Assembly (NCBI GenBank): GCA_020027635.1
Contig: JAHKKL010000056.1
Location: 1 to 8,558 of the forward strand
Direction: 5' to 3'
From: Gammaproteobacteria bacterium
GTDB lineage: Bacteria > Pseudomonadota > Gammaproteobacteria > UBA9214
DNA length: 8,558 nt
Positions 1 through 6,590 of the stretch are shown one piece after another. Numbering within the stretch: position 1 is the first letter of the stretch; every line of letters starts with the position of its first letter. Both the position numbers and the translations under genes were made by a program. Under the pieces are notes generated by a model that was not told the DNA's origin, ran no database searches, and saw only the letters and a program-made list of their open reading frames with translations.

Positions 1-1
1 G

Positions 2-166
2 GAAATGTTCGACGAGTCTTTCGTGCGCGTCTGGCGCATGTACCTGGCCAGTTCCATCGCGGCCTTTCGCAGCGGCACGCTGCAGCTTTTCCAGGTGATC
101 TTTACCCGCAGCGGCAACAACGACATACCCTGGACGCGCCGGGATCTCTACCGGGACGAGGAATGA
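2..166 (+). CDS. Cyclopropane-fatty-acyl-phospholipid synthase-like methyltransferase, C-terminal end (partial)
   Basis: Only the last 54 codons are in the window; the frame is open to the left edge. The readable tail begins EMFDESFVRVWRMYLASSIA and continues with a segment of the type AAFRSGTLQLFQVIFTR and then NDIPWTRRDLY. This matches the C-terminal helix and strand of Cfa/mycolic-acid-synthase-type SAM-dependent methyltransferases, where an (F)DExFxRxWxxYLAxxxAAFR segment is followed by LQ(V/L)FQV(V/I)F. Family members transfer a methylene or methyl group from S-adenosylmethionine onto a cis double bond of membrane phospholipid acyl chains at the cytoplasmic membrane face. The SAM-binding core lies outside the window, so the exact product (cyclopropane, methyl or methylene) cannot be judged. 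The stop codon overlaps the start of the next gene as ATGA (163-166), which indicates an operon with translational coupling. Confidence 0.82.
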   Translation, partial: EMFDESFVRVWRMYLASSIAAFRSGTLQLFQVIFTRSGNNDIPWTRRDLYRDEE

Positions 167-1284
167 ATCCGGAACGCTGCGATGTTCTGGTGGTGGGCGG
201 CGGCCCGGCCGGATCCAGCTGTGCGTGGAAACTCGTACAGGCCGGCCTGGACGTGCTGGTGCTCGACAAGCAGGTGTTTCCGCGCGACAAGGTGTGCGCG
301 GGCTGGGTGACGCCGCCGGTGACGGACGCGCTGCGGCTCGACCTCGAAGACTACCAGCGCGAGCGCGTGCTGCAGCCGATTTCGGGATTTCGCACCGGCC
401 TGATCGACGGTCCCCCGGTCGAGACCGGCTACGGCCGCACGGTGAGCTACGGTATCCGCCGCTGCGAATTCGACCACTATCTGCTGCAGCACAGCCAGGC
501 CCGTGTGGAGCCCGGTGAACCGCTGCAAAGCATCGAGCGCGTTGCCGGCGGATGGCGTGTCAACCGGCGCATCGAAACATCGCTGCTGATCGGCGCAGGC
601 GGACACTTCTGTCCGGTGGCGCGTTACCTCGGAGCGAGTTTCGGCAGCACCGAACGCGTGGTGGCCGCCCAGGAGGTCGAGTTCGAAATGACCGCGTCGC
701 AACGGCGTGCCTGCCGCGCCGAGGCGGAACGACCCGAGTTGTACTTCTGCCGCGACCTAAAGGGTTACGGCTGGGTGTTTCGCAAGGGAGACTATCTCAA
801 CATCGGCCTGGGTCGTGAAGACAATCACAAGCTGGCTGAACGGGTCGAGGATTTTCTGGCCTTCCTCAGACGGCAACAGCGGATACCGGATGACATCCCC
901 GCACGCTTCAAGGGTCACGCCTACCTGCTTCAGGGTCACGGCGATCGCAAGCGGCTCGACGACGGCGTGCTGCTGGTTGGCGATGCCGCGGGACTTGCCT
1001 GCCCGCAGAGCGGTGAAGGCATACGCCCGGCGGTCGAGTCCGGTCTGCTCGCCGCCGCCGCGGTCATCGCCGCGAACGGCGAATTCAGCGCCGCAAGACT
1101 CGCGCCCTATTGCCAGCACCTCGCAGAACGCTTCGGCGCGACGCGGCCATCCCGACCCGGCGCCTTTGCACAAGGCATGCGCAGTCGCCTTGGCGGCAAG
1201 CTGCTTGGCAATGCCTGGTTCACCCGCCATGTGGTGCTTGACCGCTGGTTCCTGCACAGCAAACAGCCGCCGCTGCATGTCTAG
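163..1284 (+). CDS. FAD-dependent oxidoreductase, geranylgeranyl reductase family
   Basis: A 373-residue flavoprotein. The N-terminus has the Rossmann dinucleotide-binding motif VVGGGPAGSSCAW (residues 10-22), followed by an acidic strand end (LVLDK) and the PRDKVCAGWVTP segment typical of geranylgeranyl-reductase-like group 2 flavin monooxygenase folds. The second FAD motif, LLVGDAAGLACPQSGEGIRPA, has GDAAG at residues 273-277. A YGWVF segment (Y202, W204, F206) matches the PxxYxWxF substrate-cavity motif of the family. Relatives reduce isolated isoprenoid or lipid C=C bonds or oxidise hydrophobic substrates. No transmembrane helix is apparent, so it is probably cytosolic or membrane-peripheral. 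The ATG at 163 overlaps the stop of the upstream Cfa-like gene; there is no well-spaced Shine-Dalgarno (GAGG ends 1 nt before the ATG), consistent with translational coupling. The context suggests an acyl-lipid substrate, but that is inference. Substrate and direction (reductase or oxidase) are unknown. Confidence 0.85.
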   Translation: MNPERCDVLVVGGGPAGSSCAWKLVQAGLDVLVLDKQVFPRDKVCAGWVTPPVTDALRLDLEDYQRERVLQPISGFRTGLIDGPPVETGYGRTVSYGIRRCEFDHYLLQHSQARVEPGEPLQSIERVAGGWRVNRRIETSLLIGAGGHFCPVARYLGASFGSTERVVAAQEVEFEMTASQRRACRAEAERPELYFCRDLKGYGWVFRKGDYLNIGLGREDNHKLAERVEDFLAFLRRQQRIPDDIPARFKGHAYLLQGHGDRKRLDDGVLLVGDAAGLACPQSGEGIRPAVESGLLAAAAVIAANGEFSAARLAPYCQHLAERFGATRPSRPGAFAQGMRSRLGGKLLGNAWFTRHVVLDRWFLHSKQPPLHV

Positions 1285-1302
1285 CCCGGCATCGGGCGTT
1301 TG

Positions 1303-1332
1303 TTAACGCAGTTATGGATAAGTGTATATGAT
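1303..1332 (+). promoter_or_regulatory. Candidate sigma-70 promoter for the SulP gene
   Basis: TTAACG (1303-1308) is 18 nt upstream of TATGAT (1327-1332), matching 4/6 and 5/6 of the -35 and -10 consensus. It lies in the 90-nt gap after the flavoprotein stop and about 40 nt before the SulP ATG. The stretch is clearly more AT-rich than its surroundings. This is a by-eye match only; read-through from the upstream pair is also possible. Confidence 0.35.
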
Positions 1333-1374
1333 GCGGTGTCTTGTTCTGCCTGCCGGTACGAATCGGAGTTAGGT

Positions 1375-3162
1375 ATGAATACCTTCAAGATTTCCAACCT
1401 GAGATGGAACCGGATATTCCCGTTTCTGGGCTGGTGGCCGCTGCTTGGCCGGGAGACGCTGCGGGCCGATTTCTTTGCGGGTCTTACCGGTGCGGTGATC
1501 GTGCTGCCCCAGGGCGTTGCCTTTGCCCTGATCGCCGGCCTGCCGCCGCAATACGGTCTGTATACCGCCATCGTGACGCCGATCGTGGCGGGCTTGTTCG
1601 GTTCTTCCCATCACTTGATTTCGGGACCCACGACCGCGATTTCCATCGTGGTACTGGCAACGGTGAAGCCTTTCGCGGACCCCGGCAGCGCTGATTTTAT
1701 CAGCATGGTGCTGACGCTAACCTTTCTCGCGGGCGCCTTTCAGCTGGCACTCGGTCTGGCGCGGATGGGTCAGCTGGTCAATTTCATCTCCCACAGCGTG
1801 GTGATCGGTTTTACCGCGGGGGCCGCCATCCTGATCGCTACCAGCCAGCTCAGGCATTACATCGGGGTGAAGCTGCCGCCCGGTGAGTCCTTCCTGCACA
1901 CCTGGATCGACCTCTACGGTCAGTTGCCGAATCTCAACGTCTATGCTGCCGTAACGTCCAGTGTCACGCTGCTGGCGGCCATCCTGTTCAGGCGTTACCT
2001 ACCGCGCTGGCCCGGCATGCTGTTTGCCATGGTCATCGGCAGTCTGATCTGCCTGTTCACCGGGGGCGAGCAGCACGGGGTCAGCCTGGTCGGATCCCTG
2101 CCGGCCAGGTTGCCGCCGCTGTCACTGCCGGATTTCTCCCTGGTGACGATACGCACGCTGAGTCCGGGTGCCCTGGCGGTGGCACTGCTCGGCCTGATCG
2201 AGGCGGTGTCCATCGCGCGCGCGATCGCGACGCGGTCTGAGCAGCGCATCAACGGTGACCAGGAGTTCATCGGACAGGGCCTCTCCAACCTGGTGGGCAG
2301 CTTCTTCTCCAGTTATGCCGGATCCGGTTCCTTTACCCGTTCCGGCATCAACTACCAGTCGGGCGCCCGCACGCCCATGGCGGCCATCTTCGCGGCGCTG
2401 ATGCTGGCGGTCGTGCTGCTGTTGGTGGCGCCACTCACCCGTTATCTGCCGATGCCGTCCATGGCGGGCATCATCCTGCTGGTGGCCTACAACCTGATCG
2501 ATTTCCACCACATCAGACAGACCCTGCGGGCAAGCCAGTCGGATGCGGCCGTGCTGATTACCACCTTCCTGGCGACGCTGTTCATGGAGCTGGAGTTTGC
2601 CATCTATATCGGCGTTATCCTGTCGCTGGTGCTGTATCTGAACCGCACCTCGAAACCGCGCATCTATTCCGTGGCGCCCGATCCGGCCGACGGTCTGCGG
2701 CGCATGGCCGTGAAGACGACGGGTCTCAAGGAATGCCCGCAGCTGCGCATCATCCGTATCGACGGTTCGCTGTTCTTCGGGGCGGTCAATCATGTCGCCG
2801 GGACCTTCCACATGTTCGAACAGCGCGACCCCGAACGCAGGCATCTGCTGATCGTGGCCAGTGGCATCAACTTCATCGACGTCGCGGGCGCGGAACTGCT
2901 GATCCAGGAGGCGCGGCGCCGGCGCAATCACGGCGGTGGTCTGTACCTGACCAAGGCGAAGGAAGGCCTGTGCGAGTCACTGCGCAAGGGTGGCTACCTG
3001 GAGGAGTTCGGCGCCGAAAATGTCTTTCAGTCCAAGGGCGAGGCCATCGCGGCGATCTTTGAAAGACTGGACCGGGAGCGTTGCCGCCACTGTGATAAAC
3101 GCATCTTCAGCGAGTGTACGACGGTCGAATTCATCGGTCTGCCGGATGGGGGCATCCGCTGA
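1375..3162 (+). CDS. SulP family inorganic anion transporter with C-terminal STAS domain
   Basis: A 595-residue SulP/SLC26 permease. The start is placed at the ATG at 1375 because GGAG (1365-1368) lies 6 nt upstream; a TTG at 1300 is in frame, but the added residues do not look like SulP. After a cytoplasmic N-terminus (WWPLLGRETLRADFFAGLTGAVIVLPQG) comes the family hallmark GLPPQYGLYTA (from residue 55) and then SGPTTAISIV (G84), followed by many hydrophobic segments to about residue 425. The STAS domain spans roughly residues 456-565, with IIRIDGSLFFGAVNHV and HLLIVASGINFIDVAGAELL; the position that is a phosphorylatable Ser in anti-sigma antagonists is not Ser here. The tail carries C570-x2-C573-x7-C581 with H572. 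SulP proteins carry sulfate, bicarbonate or dicarboxylates, usually by H+ or Na+ symport or by exchange. No sulfate-assimilation or carbonic anhydrase gene adjoins it, so the substrate is open. Confidence 0.93.
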   Translation: MNTFKISNLRWNRIFPFLGWWPLLGRETLRADFFAGLTGAVIVLPQGVAFALIAGLPPQYGLYTAIVTPIVAGLFGSSHHLISGPTTAISIVVLATVKPFADPGSADFISMVLTLTFLAGAFQLALGLARMGQLVNFISHSVVIGFTAGAAILIATSQLRHYIGVKLPPGESFLHTWIDLYGQLPNLNVYAAVTSSVTLLAAILFRRYLPRWPGMLFAMVIGSLICLFTGGEQHGVSLVGSLPARLPPLSLPDFSLVTIRTLSPGALAVALLGLIEAVSIARAIATRSEQRINGDQEFIGQGLSNLVGSFFSSYAGSGSFTRSGINYQSGARTPMAAIFAALMLAVVLLLVAPLTRYLPMPSMAGIILLVAYNLIDFHHIRQTLRASQSDAAVLITTFLATLFMELEFAIYIGVILSLVLYLNRTSKPRIYSVAPDPADGLRRMAVKTTGLKECPQLRIIRIDGSLFFGAVNHVAGTFHMFEQRDPERRHLLIVASGINFIDVAGAELLIQEARRRRNHGGGLYLTKAKEGLCESLRKGGYLEEFGAENVFQSKGEAIAAIFERLDRERCRHCDKRIFSECTTVEFIGLPDGGIR

Positions 3163-3525
3163 ACGTAAGGGTCTATTGGCGGCCATCCGGAAGCAAGAAC
3201 AGTGTTAATAGGGAACGCTTTGCGATCAACCGGGTCAATTAATTGTCATGAGGAAGGGTGACAGTGGTCACAGTTCGGGACAATCAGGTTTTCTAAACCA
3301 GCCTTCGATGCCGATGCGCTTGTGGATCGGCCGGACGCATGAGCGGCGAATGGTATCGAATGACATTCGCAGGCACGCGGGCACACCATGTTCGTACCCC
3401 GTGAAATAGATGCCGGCCGGGAATCCAACACCGGGAGACGGAAGTGCAGATGGATGCACGGGTCACGCATGCCGACCTGAACTACGCCGTCGCTTGAACC
3501 TGAAACATCAAGAAAGGGGCAAATC
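3163..3525. other. 363-nt gene-free region / long leader of the metallopeptidase gene
   Basis: No convincing gene was found on either strand. It holds several short inverted repeats: the perfect palindrome CAATTAATTG (3236-3245), GTGAC-4-GTCAC (3258-3271), GGTTT-3-AAACC (3287-3299), a CGAATG cluster (3346-3370) and GTGCA-6-TGCAC just upstream of the next gene. None is followed by a T-tract, so none is a clear terminator for the SulP gene. The final part must hold the promoter and leader of the metallopeptidase gene. I see no riboswitch core I can name. Confidence 0.5.
3346..3370. repeat. Clustered CGAATG direct and inverted repeats, possible operator
   Basis: CGAATG occurs at 3347-3352 and 3357-3362, one helical turn apart, and its reverse complement CATTCG at 3364-3369. 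The second and third form the 13-nt palindrome CGAATG-A-CATTCG; the outer pair forms GCGAATG-11-CATTCGC. This geometry suits a dimeric regulator site about 155-180 nt upstream of the metallopeptidase start, but it could be chance. Confidence 0.25.
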
Positions 3526-5031
3526 ATGAAAAGCGGAATATCCTTGTTTTTGGCGAGTGCCTTGCTGTCGGGGTTACTCGCGGTATCGGTCGTCGCCTAT
3601 TCACCATCCGCCGATGCCGGGGTCAGGTATTTCGGACGGGGCGCACCGGCTACCCTCGAAAGCCTGCCAGCGGGGGATTTGCGCAAGTCCATAGAATCTT
3701 TGCCGGCCCAGTCACGTGCTCGCGCCCTCAGTTGGTTGCAAGCCATCGAGTTCAGTGAACAGGATCTGCCGTACCTGAAGGTCGATCCGCAGGGTGGCAT
3801 CTACTATGCCGATACCTTCGCCGGCGACAAGGCATCCGGGTCCCGGACGACGGAATCCGATAACACACCTTCGGCAACGATGACCCCGAAGACGATCTTC
3901 AAGCTCCACAGCCGCCCCGGTGCCGCGCACACCATCTTCATAGACTTTGATGGCGGCGTCATCAGCCAGACGGCGTGGAACGCTTACCGCGGGGTACCGG
4001 CATGGAACGCGTCAGCTTACGACACCGACGGGAAGAAGGATTCCTTCAGTAACGCCGAAATCAGCAACATGGCGGAAATCTGGCAGCAGGTTGCCGAGGA
4101 CTACGTGCCATTCGACGTCGATGTGACCACCGAAGATCCCGGCAAGCGCGGACCGACCATCGGCTGGATCCTCGTTACCAGCAGTGCCGACGCCAACGCG
4201 AAGCCGCTGCCGGAGCCGGGGGCAGGGGGTGTGGCCTATCTCAACACGTTCGGCTACGGCCAGACCGCCTATTATTCGCCGGTCTTCGTCTACTACAACA
4301 ATCTGAACTCACCCTCCGCAGTGGCCGATGCCGCTTCCCACGAGATGGGACACACGGTGGGTCTGACGCATGATGGAACAACGGGTTCAGGAAATCCAGG
4401 GAAAGGCGGCGGAAGCAATGTTTCATGGTCGCCGATCATGGGTCTCGACCACCCCGGTCATGTTACCCAATGGAGCCGGGGCGATTACCGGGGTGCGACC
4501 AATACCCAGGATGACATCGGCATACTCACCGGCTCGCTGGGCCGGCGCGGGGATGATCATGAGGATACGCGCTTCGCGACCGGGACACCGCTAGCCATCG
4601 ATGCACGCGGCCAGATCAATCCCGGCAGCCCCTACGCCGTCGAGGAGCACCGGAATCCCAAAAACAGGGGCGTAATCGAGGACCAGGACGACATCGACGT
4701 TTTCGTCTTTAATGCCAACGCCGGCACGGTGGACATCAGGATTGCGCCGGCCTGGGATGCCGCGCACCCGAAGTCTCGCGACGGCGCCGATCTGGACATA
4801 CAAGCAACGCTTTATGATGCCAAGGGCAAGAAAATTGCCGAAGCCAGCTCACGCGACGACATGAGTGCTTCCCTGAAGGTAAAAGTTCCCGCTGGGCGCT
4901 ACACGATGGAAGTCAAAGGCATCGGAAATCCCACCGTACCCTTCTCCAGCTATGGCAGTCTCGGCCAGTACTTTATCTCCGGTTCAGTCCCGACGCGCGG
5001 GAATCAGTCGGTTGTCGGGTTGGCAAAGTAG
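3526..5031 (+). CDS. Secreted metzincin-type zinc metallopeptidase with C-terminal PPC domain
   Basis: A 501-residue exported protein. The signal peptide runs MKSGISLFLASALLSGLLAV to about residue 31, with probable cleavage after SADA. A propeptide-like region (about 32-120; RALSWLQAIEF, LPYLKVDPQGGIYYAD) precedes the catalytic domain (about 130-345), which opens with HTIFIDFDGG. The zinc site is HEMGHTVGLTH: H272, E273, H276, G279, H282, the metzincin HExxHxxGxxH pattern. A Met-turn candidate, SPIMG (M305), lies 23 residues after the third histidine, past a glycine-rich loop. Residues about 389-492 (DIDVFVFNANAGTVDIRI ... LKVKVPAGRYTMEVKGIG) form a PPC-type beta-sandwich. Such enzymes are secreted endopeptidases; the PPC domain is usually removed or binds substrate. 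The protein has no cysteine, so a cysteine-switch propeptide is excluded. The start is supported by AAGGGG (3514-3519) 6 nt before the ATG. It appears monocistronic. Its substrate is unknown. Confidence 0.88.
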   Translation: MKSGISLFLASALLSGLLAVSVVAYSPSADAGVRYFGRGAPATLESLPAGDLRKSIESLPAQSRARALSWLQAIEFSEQDLPYLKVDPQGGIYYADTFAGDKASGSRTTESDNTPSATMTPKTIFKLHSRPGAAHTIFIDFDGGVISQTAWNAYRGVPAWNASAYDTDGKKDSFSNAEISNMAEIWQQVAEDYVPFDVDVTTEDPGKRGPTIGWILVTSSADANAKPLPEPGAGGVAYLNTFGYGQTAYYSPVFVYYNNLNSPSAVADAASHEMGHTVGLTHDGTTGSGNPGKGGGSNVSWSPIMGLDHPGHVTQWSRGDYRGATNTQDDIGILTGSLGRRGDDHEDTRFATGTPLAIDARGQINPGSPYAVEEHRNPKNRGVIEDQDDIDVFVFNANAGTVDIRIAPAWDAAHPKSRDGADLDIQATLYDAKGKKIAEASSRDDMSASLKVKVPAGRYTMEVKGIGNPTVPFSSYGSLGQYFISGSVPTRGNQSVVGLAK

Positions 5032-5061
5032 TCGTTGACCGCCGATCACTCAGCCCTCCGC

Positions 5062-5108
5062 ACGGGGTAAAGGTACACCGCCAGTTGTTCCGGTGTCCTT
5101 TACCCCGT
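5062..5108. terminator. Long hairpin between convergent genes, probable bidirectional terminator
   Basis: ACGGGGTAAAGG (5062-5073) pairs perfectly with CCTTTACCCCGT (5097-5108). After a one-nt bulge (T5074), ACACCG (5075-5080) pairs with CGGTGT (5091-5096), leaving a 10-nt loop: 18 bp in total. It starts 30 nt after the metallopeptidase stop and ends one nt from the stop codon of the convergent permease gene. The T-tract is weak on the plus side (GTTTCAATTC) and absent on the minus side, so termination may be imperfect or the hairpin may mainly protect mRNA 3' ends. Confidence 0.65.
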
Positions 5109-5109
5109 T

Positions 5110-6366
5110 TCAATTCAGCCATCGCAAGTAAAGCGCGTACACCAGCAGGTTGATGCAGGTCACTGGAATGCCAGCCCGCGCGAACTCCATAAAGCCCAGG
5201 GTCTCGCCGTGGCGCTCCGCGCGCTGGATGATAATGACATTGCTCGCCGCCCCAAGGATCAGCAGGTTGCCGGCGATGGTGCTGCCCGCCGCCAGCGCGA
5301 GCAGCGCGGGCGTATCCGCCTGCAGGCTCTGCAGATACGGCAGATAGAGGGCCACAAGCGGCACATTCGAGATCAACTGGCTGAGCAGCACGCTCACGCC
5401 GAGCACGCCGGACGTCCCGGCAAGCTGCGGCGCCCAGCCGGTGCCCAGCTGCTGGAACACTCCTGTCTGCCACACGCTTGCCATCAGCACGAACATCGCG
5501 GCGAAAAATACCAGTGTGCTCCAGTCCAGGGAGCGCACCACCTGCCAGCGTCGCGGACTAAACAGCAGGACCGGCAGAGCGCCGGCCAGGGCCACGGCAC
5601 TCAGTGGCACATCGAAACCCGGTTCGAGGACGACGGCAGCCGACCGCAGGACAATAGCGACCACCACGGCCGCGACTCCCGTCCAGGCAAGTCGGGCGAG
5701 TCTGGCGTCCCGGATCGTTACCACGGGATGCACAAGAGGAGTACGGTGAAAGGCGGCCCGGTAGCGCCAGCGCAGCACACCGTAGGTAAGCAGCAGGTTG
5801 AGCAGGGTAGGCACGGCCAGTGCCCCGGCAAACGTCTGGAAGGGTGAAGCCACCGGTCCGCGGACCGCGATCAGCAGATTCTGCGGGTTGCCGATCGGGC
5901 TGGCCACGCTGCCGATGGTGATGCCGAACGCCAGCGTCAGCAACAGCAGCCGCGCGTCGATCCGGTGTTCGCGGGCGAGCTGCAGCGCCAGGGCCGTGCC
6001 GATGACCGCCAGGGTGTCGTTCATGAGCAGCGCCGAGGCGATGCCGCTGCCGTAGAGCAGGGCGAGCACCAGCGCGTCGGTCGAGCGGATGCGGTCGAGC
6101 ACGGCATAAGCCGCCGCGTACAGGGCGCCGCTTTCCACCAGCGCCTCACCCAGCACGAACATCCCGAACAGAAACACCATCACGTCCGGCTCGATGGCGC
6201 GCAGTGCCTCGGCGGGCGTGATGGCGCCGGAGAGCAGCACCAGCAGGGCGCCACCGGCCATGGCCTGCCAGATCCTGACGGAAAAGCGCCCGATCCTGCG
6301 CGCGGCGATGAGGACCAGCACGGCGGCCAGTGCAAGCAGCGGGATAAGGGAACTGACAGAAGTCAT
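5110..6366 (-). CDS. ArsB/NhaD-type (ion transporter superfamily) membrane permease
   Basis: A 418-residue, very hydrophobic protein of about 11-12 membrane segments. It shows the two-fold repeat architecture of the IT superfamily (ArsB, NhaD, CitMHS and SLC13-like permeases). In the first half are EPDVMVFLFGMFVLGEALVESG (about residues 59-80), MNDTLAVIGTALAL (N116, D117) and the re-entrant hairpin motif ASPIGNPQNLL (from residue 155). In the second half are QLISNVPLVAL (SNVP 333-336) and GNLLILGAASNVIIIQRAE (from residue 366), the counterpart hairpin. Family members export arsenite, exchange Na+/H+ or import dicarboxylates or other anions. There is no ars regulator, reductase or partner ATPase nearby, so I do not assign a substrate. 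The ATG (rc of 6364-6366) has no visible Shine-Dalgarno; the leader is C-rich, and a slightly different start cannot be ruled out. It converges on the metallopeptidase gene and diverges from the uvrA-like gene. Confidence 0.88.
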   Translation of the reverse strand: MTSVSSLIPLLALAAVLVLIAARRIGRFSVRIWQAMAGGALLVLLSGAITPAEALRAIEPDVMVFLFGMFVLGEALVESGALYAAAYAVLDRIRSTDALVLALLYGSGIASALLMNDTLAVIGTALALQLAREHRIDARLLLLTLAFGITIGSVASPIGNPQNLLIAVRGPVASPFQTFAGALAVPTLLNLLLTYGVLRWRYRAAFHRTPLVHPVVTIRDARLARLAWTGVAAVVVAIVLRSAAVVLEPGFDVPLSAVALAGALPVLLFSPRRWQVVRSLDWSTLVFFAAMFVLMASVWQTGVFQQLGTGWAPQLAGTSGVLGVSVLLSQLISNVPLVALYLPYLQSLQADTPALLALAAGSTIAGNLLILGAASNVIIIQRAERHGETLGFMEFARAGIPVTCINLLVYALYLRWLN

Positions 6367-6514
6367 GGGCCGGGGCGGATGGGGTGCGGGACGGCGCTGC
6401 GGGATAATGATGTCATGTCGCGGCGAAAGTAGAGCATTAATCGGTGCGTGTTGTCACCGGCCGTCTTGAAACACGGATGCCGTCATCGTCAGTTCCCTCG
6501 CCAGCCGTATCGGG

Positions 6515-6542
6515 TTGCCGCCTACCGCTGATCCGGTAACAT
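6515..6542 (+). promoter_or_regulatory. Candidate promoter for the uvrA-like gene
   Basis: TTGCCG (6515-6520) and TAACAT (6537-6542) are spaced by 16 nt in the 224-nt divergent gap, about 50 nt before the ATG. Both hexamers are imperfect. No CTGT-N8-ACAG LexA-type box was seen by eye in 6367-6590, so SOS control is not supported by this reading. Confidence 0.25.
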
Positions 6543-6590
6543 GGTGCCATTACGGAATCCCGGACCCCGTCACCAACCGATATCAGCCCT

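Noticed and set aside
1300..1374. Upstream TTG start giving the SulP protein 25 more residues.
   Set aside because: The extension is Cys/Tyr-rich and unlike SulP N-termini, it covers the candidate promoter, and the ATG at 1375 has a well-spaced GGAG.
2122..2931. A 269-codon open frame on the minus strand within the SulP gene.
   Set aside because: It is antisense to the SulP membrane and STAS domains, its composition is Arg/Gln/His-rich low-complexity, and it has no recognisable motif.
3460..3525. GGTCACGCATGCC recalled the start of a GEMM-type cyclic-di-GMP riboswitch.
   Set aside because: The following GGGCAAACC-like and second-helix core elements are missing.
3246..3527. A 93-codon minus-strand frame in the gene-free region before the metallopeptidase.
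   Set aside because: No ribosome site, no recognisable motif, and it overlaps the peptidase start codon and Shine-Dalgarno; short inverted repeats fit better with a leader.
5110..6366. Naming the permease arsB.
   Set aside because: No arsenic-resistance genes adjoin it, and the IT superfamily motifs alone do not fix the substrate.
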